Assembly (NCBI RefSeq): GCF_012927185.1
Contig: NZ_JABBGB010000001.1
Span: 372,001-436,000, forward strand
Source: Pseudoflavitalea sp. G-6-1-2
GTDB taxonomy: Bacteria; Bacteroidota; Bacteroidia; Chitinophagales; Chitinophagaceae
Direction: 5' to 3'
DNA: 64,000 nt
The position numbers and the translations under genes are program-made. The notes beneath the pieces were generated by a model. It did not search any database and was not told the origin of the DNA. It saw only the letters and a program-made list of their open reading frames with translations. This document shows, in pieces, positions 45,379 to 54,543 of the stretch. Numbering within the stretch: position 1 is the first letter of the stretch; each line of letters begins with the position of its first letter.

Positions 45379-47769
45379 ATGTTTAAAAACTACCTGAAGA
45401 CTGCCTGGAGAAACCTGAGCAAAAACAAATCAGCCACACTTATCAACATCACGGGACTGATGATCGGCATGACCTGCTGTCTGCTGATCGGGCTATACAT
45501 CCATCACGAACTCAGCTTCGACAAATTCCAGAAAAAAGGAGACCGCATTGCACGCGTGATCATGAGCTACCGGTTTCCAGGTAGCACCGAAAGCCAGAAA
45601 GGAAATTTCACCAGCACCAAAGTGCTTCCGGCATTTCAGCAGAATTTCCCTGAGGTTGAATCCGGTGTAAGAATGATGGACGCAGTCCGCGTTATTTCTA
45701 TCGGCGATAAACAATTTGAAGAATCCAGAATCTTGTTCGCCGACTCAACAATATTCAATGTATTCTCTTTCCGGTTGCTGAAAGGAAATCCCGAACACGC
45801 TCTTTCAGGATTGGATAAAATTGTACTCTCGGCTTCTACAGCCAAACGATATTTCGGTAATGAAGATCCAATAGGCAAAGTGGTGAAGATCGGATCTGAC
45901 GCTGTTCCGATTGAAGTGACGGGTGTAATTGAGGACTGTCCTTCCAACTCACAGATCGGTTACGACATGATCCTCTCCTTTTCTACAGCGAGAGCGAATC
46001 AGGAGAAAACTTATTTCAACGCAAACTATACCACTTACCTCCTTTTCAAAAATCCGGAAGGGATCGCAAGCATGCAGGCCAAACTTCCTGCCTTTATGCA
46101 AAACGAAACGAAGGGGATGAATGCCACTATCAATTTTGATCTGGAGCCATTCCGGTCCATCCATCTTCATTCTCCATACGAAGGATTCGTTCCTAACGTA
46201 AGCATCAAATACATCTATATTATTGGAGCAGTAGCATTGCTGATACTTGCCATTGCCTGTTTTACTTACATCAATCTCAGCACCGCCAGATCGATGGAGC
46301 GTGCGCGTGAAGTGGGAGTGAGAAAAGTGGTTGGCGCAGAAAAGTCGCAGATATTCAAACAATTTCTCAGCGAATCTGTGTTGCTGTCGCTGGTTGCGCT
46401 CATACTTAGCTTTGGAATTGTGTTGCTGGTACTGCCCTCATTCAATCAGTTATCGGACAGAACGCTGAGCGGATGGGCATTGCTTTCACCAACAGTAATT
46501 GGCATTTCATTGTTTGCGATCGTTTGCATCGGATTGCTTGCAGGCAGTTATCCCGCTGTTGTGCTGTCGGCATTTCAGCCGGTGAAAGTATTGAAGGGTG
46601 CATTCAAATCAACCAGTTCAGGAACCATTCTGCGAAAAACACTGATCGTATTTCAGTTCAGTATTTCTGCCTTCCTCATCATCGCCACTTTCATTATACA
46701 AAAACAACTGAACTATATCCAGAACAGAAAGCTCGGATATGAACGTGAACACGTAGTGGTACTGCCTTACGACAGGAATGTGCTGAAGAACATCAAAGCC
46801 ATCAAATCGGAATTTACTGCAAACAAAGATATTCTGAGCGTATCACGTGCAGGTGATGCTCCCACCTCCATCAGGGGTGGCTACAACATGCGTTCGCAAA
46901 GCATGGCAGCCGGTCAGGATATTTCAGTAACTGCAGGGATATTGGATGAAGACTATATCAAAACTGTTGGGTTGCAGGTTGTAGCAGGAGAAGACATCAC
47001 TGAGCAGGATATCAAAGATGTGGATGTTCCCGAAGGTGTTACTCCAAATTATCATTTTGTGTTGAATGAATCGGCTGCACGCACCCTCGGATGGGAGCCG
47101 CAGGAAGCCATCGGGAAAAATATGTTCCTCGACGACTCAAGACCCGGTACAGTGAAAGCTGTGGTGAAAGATTTCAATTTTCAATCGATGCATACTGCCA
47201 TCAAACCACTGGTGCTCTTCCCTGGGAAATATGGCAGAACATTGCTCGCGAAAATTTCCGGCAAGAATATCCCACAAACAATTGCATACATGGAATCAAA
47301 ATGGAAAACACTGGTTCCGCAACGTCCGTTCAACTATCATTTTCTCGATGAAGATTTCAACGAACTCTACAAAAGCGAGATACGACTCGGACAGATCATC
47401 AATGTTTTTGCAGCGATTGCCATTTCACTCGCCTGCCTTGGTTTGTTCGGCCTCTCTTCGTACACAACTCAGCAACGTATCAAAGAAATTGGCGTTCGCA
47501 GAATTGTTGGCGCTTCAGTGGTCAATATTGTGATGTTGCTGAGCAAAGACTTCATGAAATTCGTACTGGTATCCTTTGCTGTTGCTGCACCACTTGCCTG
47601 GTGGGCCATGCACCACTGGCTGCAGGATTATGCCTATGCCATCAAAATGCCGTTGTGGATCTTTGGCATCGCAGCCCTGATAGTGATGCTGATCACATTG
47701 CTTACCATCAGCATACAATCTGTTCGGGCAGCACTGGCCAATCCTGTGAAGAGCCTGCGTTCTGAGTAA
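45379..47769 (+). CDS. ABC transporter permease (MacB periplasmic core + FtsX domains)
   Basis: This 796-residue protein has the same plan as the permease at 37955: MFKNYLKTAWRNLSKNKSATLINITGLMIG, then a periplasmic core, an FtsX block (VGVRKVVGAEKSQIFKQFLSESVLLS), another membrane segment, a second core, and a last FtsX block ending NPVKSLRSE. It is a diverged paralogue of the 37955 protein. No ATPase gene is adjacent. It stands as a single gene with a terminator at 47792. Its substrate is unknown, and such proteins are often annotated only as antimicrobial peptide exporters without evidence. Confidence 0.93.
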   Translation: MFKNYLKTAWRNLSKNKSATLINITGLMIGMTCCLLIGLYIHHELSFDKFQKKGDRIARVIMSYRFPGSTESQKGNFTSTKVLPAFQQNFPEVESGVRMMDAVRVISIGDKQFEESRILFADSTIFNVFSFRLLKGNPEHALSGLDKIVLSASTAKRYFGNEDPIGKVVKIGSDAVPIEVTGVIEDCPSNSQIGYDMILSFSTARANQEKTYFNANYTTYLLFKNPEGIASMQAKLPAFMQNETKGMNATINFDLEPFRSIHLHSPYEGFVPNVSIKYIYIIGAVALLILAIACFTYINLSTARSMERAREVGVRKVVGAEKSQIFKQFLSESVLLSLVALILSFGIVLLVLPSFNQLSDRTLSGWALLSPTVIGISLFAIVCIGLLAGSYPAVVLSAFQPVKVLKGAFKSTSSGTILRKTLIVFQFSISAFLIIATFIIQKQLNYIQNRKLGYEREHVVVLPYDRNVLKNIKAIKSEFTANKDILSVSRAGDAPTSIRGGYNMRSQSMAAGQDISVTAGILDEDYIKTVGLQVVAGEDITEQDIKDVDVPEGVTPNYHFVLNESAARTLGWEPQEAIGKNMFLDDSRPGTVKAVVKDFNFQSMHTAIKPLVLFPGKYGRTLLAKISGKNIPQTIAYMESKWKTLVPQRPFNYHFLDEDFNELYKSEIRLGQIINVFAAIAISLACLGLFGLSSYTTQQRIKEIGVRRIVGASVVNIVMLLSKDFMKFVLVSFAVAAPLAWWAMHHWLQDYAYAIKMPLWIFGIAALIVMLITLLTISIQSVRAALANPVKSLRSE

Positions 47770-47791
47770 TCTTTCCCGCATATGTTCATTG

Positions 47792-47830
47792 CAATGCCCA
47801 GAGATGTTTTCCTGGGCATTGTTATTTCTT
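47792..47830 (+). terminator. Rho-independent terminator after the ABC permease
   Basis: CAATGCCCAG (47792-47801) pairs with CTGGGCATTG (47812-47821), followed by TTATTTCTTT. It starts 23 bases after the permease stop. Confidence 0.8.
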
Positions 47831-47875
47831 TCCATCATGGGTTAGTTTCTGTAATTTTATGAAGTGCCGGCAGGA

Positions 47876-48649
47876 ATGAACCTATACAAATTTTCACCTT
47901 CCATTTCACTCTCTCCTTACGTGAGGGAGTACATGATCATTGAAAGTGAAAACGGGATGAACAATACCCTCATTCCCGACACTTATCTTGTGCTGGCAAT
48001 CAGGCTTAACGGTTCTATTGTTTTTTATGAAGGAGCACATACCACTACTCCATCGCTTCAGATCATTTCTGGATTGCAGAACGCGGCCCGGCAACTTTCC
48101 TACACCAAAGGGACTTCCAATTTTCTGATTGTTTTCCGCGAAGGCGGATTAGCCGCATTCAGCAAAATGCCGGCGCATGAGCTCTACAATCAAACTGTAG
48201 ATGCCGGTAATGTGTTTTCTTCCGAATTGTTGGAAGCATTTACAGAAAAGATACAGGAAGCAGCCACACATGCTGAGCGTGCAAAAATTGCTGATGATTT
48301 CTTACAGCAACAATTGATCAGAACAGACAACGATCCATTGATCCAGCGTGCTGTTCAGCTGATTCAGCAGCAGCATGGAATAATCAAAGTAAAAGAGCTG
48401 GCTGCGTCATTGCATATAAGTCAGGATCCGTTTGAGAAGAAGTTCAGAACTTATATCGGCACTTCTCCCAAGAAGTATGCATCGATCATCCGCATCAGAA
48501 ACATCATAGAGAAGATCCCTTCGTATACTTCACTCACCGATGCCGGCTATGAAGCTGGTTATTACGACCAGTCGCATTTCATCAAAGAATTCCGCGCTTT
48601 CACTGGCCAGACCCCAAAAGAATTCCTCCGCAGTCCCCGTCGCTGGTAA
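47876..48649 (+). CDS. AraC family transcriptional regulator
   Basis: From the ATG at 47876 the protein has 257 residues; the ORF also allows a GTG start at 47864. The N-terminal half is a short variable domain (NLYKFSPSISLSPYVREYMIIE, as in the DUF6597 group), and the C-terminal half is an AraC HTH pair: KVKELAASLHISQDPFEKKFRTYIGTSPKKYASIIR and DAGYEAGYYDQSHFIKEFRAFTGQTPKEF. It should be a transcription factor. The target may be the SnoaL-monooxygenase/peptidase operon directly downstream (inference from position). Confidence 0.92.
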   Translation: MNLYKFSPSISLSPYVREYMIIESENGMNNTLIPDTYLVLAIRLNGSIVFYEGAHTTTPSLQIISGLQNAARQLSYTKGTSNFLIVFREGGLAAFSKMPAHELYNQTVDAGNVFSSELLEAFTEKIQEAATHAERAKIADDFLQQQLIRTDNDPLIQRAVQLIQQQHGIIKVKELAASLHISQDPFEKKFRTYIGTSPKKYASIIRIRNIIEKIPSYTSLTDAGYEAGYYDQSHFIKEFRAFTGQTPKEFLRSPRRW

Positions 48650-48689
48650 ACCAAGTGATTTTTTACAATTTCCGGCCTCCCGCTACTTG

Positions 48690-48697
48690 TAGTTTTG
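48690..48697 (+). promoter_or_regulatory. -7 promoter box for the 48712 operon
   Basis: TAGTTTTG is a perfect TAnnTTTG box 15 bases before the ATG at 48712 and supports that start over the in-frame codon at 48655. No TTG at -33. Confidence 0.5.
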
Positions 48698-48711
48698 TAA
48701 AAAGATCGAGC

Positions 48712-49602
48712 ATGAAACTGATACAATCCGCATCAGCACTGATTCTTCTTGTCTATTTATTCGCCGGAGAACTCATTGCACAAACTACATCTACCCATCA
48801 AATCAAACCAAAAAAGGAGACCGTTATGATCAGCAATGCAGAAAAGAATAAAGAAATAGTTCGCCAGCTTTTTGAAGATGCACTCAATAAAAGAAATTTC
48901 GAACTGGCCAAAGACCTGATTTCACCGGAATTCACCGGTATTGGAGGAAATAAAGGTTACGCAGCATTTCTGGCCGGACCGAAAGACCTGGTTCATTCAT
49001 TTGCTGACGCACACTGGAATTTAACCGACCTCGTTGCTGAGAACGACAAAGTTACTGTGAGATGGATCTTCTCCGGAACTCATCAGAACAGCTTTACCGG
49101 AATTCCTGTACTGGGGCAAAAAGTATCTTCTCCGGGTTATGCTATCTTTCGCTTAAGCAATCAGCAGGTAGCTTCTGTGGATTTGCTTACAGACCGTTTC
49201 ACTTTTCTTCAGCAAATGCAGGTACTGCCTCAAAACATTCACAGCCTCCAACAAAAACTCAATCCTAAAAAGATTATCTTCATCGACCGGTTTACAGTTC
49301 CGGCAGCTTCTGTAAATGAATTTAAACAACGTGTAGCAGCTAACCGGCATCTCATAGAAACAATGCCCGGTTTCATAGAAGACGCAGCCTATGAGCAAAA
49401 AGACGAGAAAGGAAACCTTCAATTTGTAACCATTGCTCAATGGGCATCACAGGCAGATCTGCAACATGCGAAAGAAGCTGTTCAGGAAAACTACCGCAAA
49501 GAAGGGTTCGACATGCCCGCCATGTTGCGCAGACTGAACATTACAATGGAGAGAAGCCAATTTGAACCAGCCCAGGATTCAAAAACAGTTTTAACACCAT
49601 AA
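48712..49602 (+). CDS. Exported SnoaL-like and antibiotic-monooxygenase-like fusion protein
   Basis: From the ATG at 48712 (signal peptide ends GELIAQ) the protein has 296 residues. The first domain is SnoaL-like (about residues 42-165: NKEIVRQLFEDALNKRNFELAKDLISPEFTGIGGNKGYAAF, VRWIFSGTH), and the second is an ABM-type ferredoxin-like domain (about 195-285: KKIIFIDRFTVPAASVNEFKQRVAANRHLIETMPGF, FVTIAQWASQADLQHAKEAV). The two small folds are rarely joined in one exported protein. No catalytic residue can be named. It lies 10 bases before the S9 peptidase gene, so the two share a transcript. Confidence 0.85.
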   Translation: MKLIQSASALILLVYLFAGELIAQTTSTHQIKPKKETVMISNAEKNKEIVRQLFEDALNKRNFELAKDLISPEFTGIGGNKGYAAFLAGPKDLVHSFADAHWNLTDLVAENDKVTVRWIFSGTHQNSFTGIPVLGQKVSSPGYAIFRLSNQQVASVDLLTDRFTFLQQMQVLPQNIHSLQQKLNPKKIIFIDRFTVPAASVNEFKQRVAANRHLIETMPGFIEDAAYEQKDEKGNLQFVTIAQWASQADLQHAKEAVQENYRKEGFDMPAMLRRLNITMERSQFEPAQDSKTVLTP

Positions 49603-49612
49603 CCAGATTTCA

Positions 49613-51712
49613 ATGAAACGCATCGAAAAGAAATTGCATCGCACATTGTTGAATAGTGTAGCCATCCTTTCTCGTCCGATACGTTTCATACTTCTTTCAG
49701 TGATTTCCTTATCAGCATCTGCTCAACAAAAAATACTCAATTTTACTGACGCATATACTGGCAATGATCAATTGCTGACAGCTCCCCTACCCGTATTGGT
49801 GGAATGGAAGGGCAGTCAGCAATTGGTTTTTAAAAAAGCCAATCCGGTTTCTCAATCGGAAGAATTCTTTACTGCCAATCTGCAAAACAAGCAGATCGAT
49901 GCAATCACAAAGCCAGCACCCGCACCAGGACTGCTTTTCAGCTTTCCTCCTAAAATATCACTCCCTACAGCTTCTCCGGACAGGCAATGCGGCGCATACG
50001 TTCGCAACAACAATATTTTTCTGGTTGAACAGAAGCGTCCAACTGTATTTGCTGTAACATCAGATGGCAATGATTCTACGCTGAATGGAGCAGCATCGTA
50101 TGTGTATCAGGAAGAGATCACCGGCAGCAACACCATGCGATGGAGCCACAACAGCCAGTATCTGGCCTTCATGCGTTTCGACGAATCGAATGTGCCGGTG
50201 TTTTCATTGTACGTTACGGATACAGACGAACAAAACGGCAGACTGGAAAAATATCGTTATCCAAAAGCAGGACAAAAAAACCCGACGGTGCGTATTGGGA
50301 TTTTCAATCGCACCACCCGGAAGACGGTCTGGGCAGATTTCAATGAAAAGGAAGATCAGTACTTCGGAGTGTTGAGATTTAGTCCGGATAACAAACTGAT
50401 AGTAAAATGGGTGAACCGCCGGCAGAATCAAATCAAAGTATTTGAAGTAGATCCCGACAATGGCAGCAAGAAACTGCTGTATGAAGAAACACAAGCCACC
50501 TGGGTAAACATCAACAATGCAGCATCCATCACCTGGCTCGACAGCGGACGAAATGTTATCATAGGTTCAGACAAAACGGGCCGCACACATTTTTATCTCT
50601 ACAAAAGAGATGGAAGCCTTATCAATGCCATTACCAGTGGCGATTACGACACAGAAGACCTGCTCGCTATCGATGAAGCGAAACGCATTCTCTATTTCAG
50701 TGCACGAAAAGAAAACTCTGCCCGCCTCGATATCTACAGCATTCGTCTCGACGGAACCAATATGCAACGAATCACCAAAGGCAATTATCATTTTACCAAT
50801 GTGTGGTTCTCTCCGGACTTCAAATATTTCGTAGCCAATTATTCCAATACTACCACCATTACCAGCAGCGCAGTTTTCAATACGAAAGGAGAAAAACTGA
50901 TGGAGCTGGGAACTGCGCGGGGAGCAGATTTCAACAACTATGCCATTCCACGGAAACAATTCATCCGGGTAAAAAGCACAGATGGATTATTCGATCTGCC
51001 TGTAACCATCACCTATCCGCTGAACTTCGACAGCACAAAAAAATACCCGGTACTGATGACGGTGTATGGTGGGCCATATTCAAGCAGGGTATTCGATACC
51101 TGGAATATTTCGTTATCCGAGATCTACTGGGCGCAGCAGGGCGTGATACAGGTATCGGCTGATAACCGCAGCAGTGGCCACTTTGGGAAAACGGGCATGA
51201 ATTACATTTATCGCCAGGCCGGTATTTATGAAACCGAAGATTATATGGCCGTAGGAAGATGGCTGAAGCAGCAACCCTGGGTGCATCCTTCCAAACTCTG
51301 CATGACGGGCTTCAGTGCCGGTGGCCGCATGACACTCCTCGCACTCACCTACGGCGCCGATGTTTTCGATTACGGCGTTGCCTATTATGGCCCTCCTGAC
51401 TGGCGCTTCTACGATACGCAATACACCGAAATGTACATGAGCACTCCGGCCGATAACCCGGAAGGTTACCAGAAAACTTCCGTGCTCAACTGGATACACA
51501 AATACAAAGGCATGCTCCGCATCATTCATGGCAACAGCGATCAGAATGTGCATCCGCAGAACAGCCTCGAAGTGGTGAATGCTTTACAGGAACAAGGAAA
51601 GCATTTTGAATTTATCCTGTATCCCGGAGTACGACACGGTTTCAGAGGAAAGAAATGGCTGCACAGTAAACAGGAACTGGCTGTGTTCATCAACAAATAT
51701 TTACTGAACTAA
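49613..51712 (+). CDS. Prolyl oligopeptidase family (S9, DPP IV-like) serine peptidase
   Basis: This 699-residue exported enzyme has a DPPIV-type beta-propeller N-terminal domain (about residues 55-455; motifs such as WSHNSQYLAFMRFDES and LVKWVNRRQNQIKVFEVD) and a C-terminal alpha/beta-hydrolase domain. The catalytic triad is visible: Ser568 in GFSAGG, Asp643 in GNSDQNVHP and His675 in GVRHGF. The elbow GFSAGG differs from the usual GWSYGG of DPP IV. The N-terminal tail (KKLHRTLLNSVAIL, hydrophobic segment, then SASAQ) acts as a signal or anchor. It should remove dipeptides or short peptides. It is 10 bases before the VOC-GNAT gene. Confidence 0.92.
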   Translation: MKRIEKKLHRTLLNSVAILSRPIRFILLSVISLSASAQQKILNFTDAYTGNDQLLTAPLPVLVEWKGSQQLVFKKANPVSQSEEFFTANLQNKQIDAITKPAPAPGLLFSFPPKISLPTASPDRQCGAYVRNNNIFLVEQKRPTVFAVTSDGNDSTLNGAASYVYQEEITGSNTMRWSHNSQYLAFMRFDESNVPVFSLYVTDTDEQNGRLEKYRYPKAGQKNPTVRIGIFNRTTRKTVWADFNEKEDQYFGVLRFSPDNKLIVKWVNRRQNQIKVFEVDPDNGSKKLLYEETQATWVNINNAASITWLDSGRNVIIGSDKTGRTHFYLYKRDGSLINAITSGDYDTEDLLAIDEAKRILYFSARKENSARLDIYSIRLDGTNMQRITKGNYHFTNVWFSPDFKYFVANYSNTTTITSSAVFNTKGEKLMELGTARGADFNNYAIPRKQFIRVKSTDGLFDLPVTITYPLNFDSTKKYPVLMTVYGGPYSSRVFDTWNISLSEIYWAQQGVIQVSADNRSSGHFGKTGMNYIYRQAGIYETEDYMAVGRWLKQQPWVHPSKLCMTGFSAGGRMTLLALTYGADVFDYGVAYYGPPDWRFYDTQYTEMYMSTPADNPEGYQKTSVLNWIHKYKGMLRIIHGNSDQNVHPQNSLEVVNALQEQGKHFEFILYPGVRHGFRGKKWLHSKQELAVFINKYLLN

Positions 51713-51722
51713 ATATCTTTTC

Positions 51723-52514
51723 ATGCACTTTCACAACGTGATACCAATCCTGTACTCATCCGACATTGTACGCAGTCTCACTTACTACACAGAAGTACTG
51801 GGGTTCGACTGCAAATGGGAATGGGAAACGCCGCCCACATTCGGGGGAGCCAGCAAAGATGGAGTCGAGATATTTTTCTGTCTCGGAGAACAGGGGCAGA
51901 AAGGCACATGGCTCAGCATCTTTCTGGATGATGTGGATGAATACTACGAACAGATCAAAGCGAAAGGCGCCATCATTCATAAAGTGCCTGAAACTTTTGA
52001 ATGGGGTGTGCGCGAAATGCTGGTAGGTGATCCGGACGGGCACTGCATCCGGTTCGGTCATGCTGCACACAATGTAGGCTTTACGGAACCGCTTCCACCC
52101 AATATCCGGATTGTTGAACGCTGCCCTACTCCCGAAGAATATACAAAACTGATCGACGCTGTTGGCTGGACGAAGACTCAACCCGCTACCGATCCAGCAC
52201 TCATTGTAAAAGCACCCTTGTACGCTGTAGTTGCGGAAGACAGCAACACCAATACAGCACTGGGTTGTGCATTGCTGCTTGGAGACAATGCCAGTTTTTA
52301 TTATCTGAAGGATGTGATGGTTCTTCCCGACTGGCAGAAAAAACATATAGGTTCCACAATGATGAATGCCATCAAAGATTGGCTATTGAAGAACGCTCCC
52401 GAAAATTCACTCGTAGGGTTGTACACCGGTACTGCCCTCACTAATTTTTACAAACAGTTCGGATTCAGGCATGCCTATGGAATGAGCATGCGCGTGAAAC
52501 CCAACAACAAATGA
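51723..52514 (+). CDS. VOC-GNAT fusion protein
   Basis: This 263-residue protein joins two small folds. Residues about 1-115 are a vicinal oxygen chelate domain (IPILYSSDIVRSLTYYTEVLGFDCKWEW, later VREMLVGDPDGHCIRFGH; Glu or His metal ligands in the C-terminal strand are seen only in part). Residues about 130-260 form a GNAT acetyltransferase domain (VMVLPDWQKKHIGSTMMNAIKDWLLKNAP, then SLVGLYTGTALTNFYKQFGFRHAYGMSM). It is 10 bases after the S9 peptidase. The fold types are clear; substrates are unknown. Confidence 0.88.
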   Translation: MHFHNVIPILYSSDIVRSLTYYTEVLGFDCKWEWETPPTFGGASKDGVEIFFCLGEQGQKGTWLSIFLDDVDEYYEQIKAKGAIIHKVPETFEWGVREMLVGDPDGHCIRFGHAAHNVGFTEPLPPNIRIVERCPTPEEYTKLIDAVGWTKTQPATDPALIVKAPLYAVVAEDSNTNTALGCALLLGDNASFYYLKDVMVLPDWQKKHIGSTMMNAIKDWLLKNAPENSLVGLYTGTALTNFYKQFGFRHAYGMSMRVKPNNK

Positions 52515-52580
52515 TAAACATTTTCGCCCCCAACATTACAAAACGGCAGCCGCCCATACTGTATTGAAACAGCCCTTCCT

Positions 52581-53903
52581 ATGCGCAGAAAAAACTTACC
52601 CTCCGGCATATCATCCTTATCGTTCGGTTTGCTGATTGCAGTGATAGCACTGGCATCCAGCCATTGCAGTCAACTCTCCGGCAATACGGCGATCGGTATC
52701 GACAGAAATGTTTCTGAAGTGAAATCGATCGATCCTGCAGACACAAGCTTTGCGGATCTTGCCGGACTGCAGCGTGCCATCGGCAATGCCAGAGTTGTAT
52801 TGCTGGGCGAACAAACGCATGGGGAAGGAGGCACTTTCTTAGCCAAAACGAGATTGATCAAATTTCTGCATCAGCAAATGGGCTTCGATGTACTGGCATT
52901 CGAAAGCGGGTTCTACGATTGTACCAAAATCTGGGAGAACACCCGCAATGGCGGAGAGTTTGCCAATGAAATAAAAGGGAGTCTGTTCTTCATGTACGCC
53001 AACAGCAAACAGATGCAACCGCTATTCAGTTACATTCAATCTGAAGCAAATTCCGGCAATCCGCTTACAGTAACCGGTTTTGAAAGCCAGCATTCGGGTG
53101 CAAAAGCAATCGCTCAACTCTTCACTGATTTTGAAAAATTTCTGAAAACCTTTCATGCAGCATCGGTGGATGCTTCATGGGAATCTTTCACAAAGACTGC
53201 TGTGGCTACATTCAGGTCACGCGAGTATCGTCCATCTGCCGATGAGCAGCAACAGTTTTTCACTAAGCTCGTTGCATTGAAGAAACTGCTTGCTCCGCAC
53301 GAAAAGGAAACAGCCACCGATCTGTTGCAATCAGCAGGCTTCTGGTACAGAGTTATTGCCAGCATTGAATCGCAGACTACGCGCTATTGGCAGCTTGTGA
53401 AAGGAAACGAATTGTCTGTTCGTGATAAGCAAATGGCAGAGAATCTTATCTGGCTGGCAGAGCGAGTGTATGCTGGAAAGAAGATCATCGTGTGGGCGCA
53501 CAATGTGCACATCGCAAAGCAAACATCAACCTTATCATTTCCTGTTGCGGTTCCTGAAGAGGCAGGTCTTTTCTTCAAAACGCTTGAGCCGATGGGACAA
53601 ACGGTGCGCAACTACTTTAAAGATCAGGCCTACGCAATCGGCTTCACATCTTCCGAAGGACAATTTCAGGATTATACCAATGGCAAAACCATGGATGTTC
53701 CGCAACTCATTCCCGGCAGCATGGAAGAGCGACTCCACAATACGCAATATCCGGTTGCATTTGCCGACCTGCGCCATGCCGGTGCTCAATGGAAGAAACC
53801 CCAGCTGGCTTACTTTCTGGATTTCCAAACCATGAAAGGCAACTGGAGTGAAGTGTTCGACGGCATGTTCTTCATCAGAAAAAACTTCCCGGTAGATCGT
53901 TGA
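52581..53903 (+). CDS. Erythromycin esterase-like protein
   Basis: This 440-residue protein has a hydrophobic N-terminus with a possible lipobox (ASSHC). The pattern VVLLGEQTHGEGGTFLAKTRLIKFLHQQMGFDVLAFESGFYDC is the family signature, whose Glu/His (GEQTHG) and Glu (FES) residues belong to the catalytic site of Ere enzymes; the central part has KKIIVWAHNVHIAK, also conserved. Ere enzymes hydrolyse the macrolide lactone; other members with this fold, especially exported ones, have unknown substrates. Macrolide resistance is therefore not claimed. It starts 66 bases after the VOC-GNAT gene, on the same strand. Confidence 0.88.
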   Translation: MRRKNLPSGISSLSFGLLIAVIALASSHCSQLSGNTAIGIDRNVSEVKSIDPADTSFADLAGLQRAIGNARVVLLGEQTHGEGGTFLAKTRLIKFLHQQMGFDVLAFESGFYDCTKIWENTRNGGEFANEIKGSLFFMYANSKQMQPLFSYIQSEANSGNPLTVTGFESQHSGAKAIAQLFTDFEKFLKTFHAASVDASWESFTKTAVATFRSREYRPSADEQQQFFTKLVALKKLLAPHEKETATDLLQSAGFWYRVIASIESQTTRYWQLVKGNELSVRDKQMAENLIWLAERVYAGKKIIVWAHNVHIAKQTSTLSFPVAVPEEAGLFFKTLEPMGQTVRNYFKDQAYAIGFTSSEGQFQDYTNGKTMDVPQLIPGSMEERLHNTQYPVAFADLRHAGAQWKKPQLAYFLDFQTMKGNWSEVFDGMFFIRKNFPVDR

Positions 53904-53925
53904 TATTTTTCAAACACAGCAGGCA

Positions 53926-53962
53926 AATAAAAAACCGGAGCTGGTAGTTGACCAGTCCGGTT
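53926..53962 (-). terminator. Rho-independent terminator of the PhnB-like gene
   Basis: On the minus strand AACCGGA plus CTGGT pair with ACCAG plus TCCGGTT around AACTA-type loop bases, with one unpaired base, followed by a T-run ending near 53926. It lies 23 bases after the VOC gene stop. Confidence 0.8.
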
Positions 53963-53985
53963 ATGTGTATGTTGAATCAGGAGAA

Positions 53986-54441
53986 TTACGCTGCCTGATA
54001 AGCTGCTTCGAGATCAGCGATCACAATTTTCTTCATCTTCAGCATAGCCTGCATTACGTTGCCTGCTTTAACACGGTCTTTGTCTGTAAGAAGTTTGGTG
54101 AGTACCGGAGGAACAATCTGCCAGCTTAGTCCGAATTTATCTTTACACCATCCACATTGACCTTCAGCGCCACCATCGGCAATGAGTTGATTCCAGTAGT
54201 TGTCGATCCCTTCCTGTGTATCTGCGCTTACCACAAATGACACTGCTTCGGAGAACTTGAATTGCGGACCTCCATTCAGGGCTATGAAATCCTGTCCCAG
54301 AATATTGAATGCAGCCGTGATAAGGCCATCTCCCGAACGAAGTTCATTGGAGGATGATGTACCCGGAAATACTTTTTTGTAGAAAGCAATGGCTTCTTCG
54401 GCATTGCCGTTGAACCAGAGCATGGGGGTGATTTTTTGCAT
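53986..54441 (-). CDS. VOC family protein (PhnB-like)
   Basis: This 151-residue protein starts KITPMLWFNGNAEEAIAFYKKVFPGTSSSNELRSGDG, typical of the PhnB/3-demethylubiquinone methyltransferase-like VOC subgroup, with FIALNGGPQFKFSEAVSFVVSADTQEGIDNYWNQLI and CGWCKDKFGLSWQIVPPVL following. Such proteins are often stress- or modification-related, with no proven activity. It has no signal peptide. It is divergent from the Crp/Fnr gene at 54544 and shares a 102-bp promoter region containing TGTATACA at 54471-54478. Confidence 0.9.
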   Translation of the reverse strand: MQKITPMLWFNGNAEEAIAFYKKVFPGTSSSNELRSGDGLITAAFNILGQDFIALNGGPQFKFSEAVSFVVSADTQEGIDNYWNQLIADGGAEGQCGWCKDKFGLSWQIVPPVLTKLLTDKDRVKAGNVMQAMLKMKKIVIADLEAAYQAA

Positions 54442-54543
54442 ATTGATTGTGTTTATGGTTATAGAACTGGTGTATACAAACTTACTCCGCAGAACTTAAA
54501 TGCAACGGGTGCATCTGCGACTATTTAGAGGTATATTGCGCCT

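Noticed and set aside
52581-53903. Macrolide resistance role for the erythromycin-esterase-like gene
   Set aside because: The family includes many proteins of unknown substrate; the sequence alone does not support a resistance claim.
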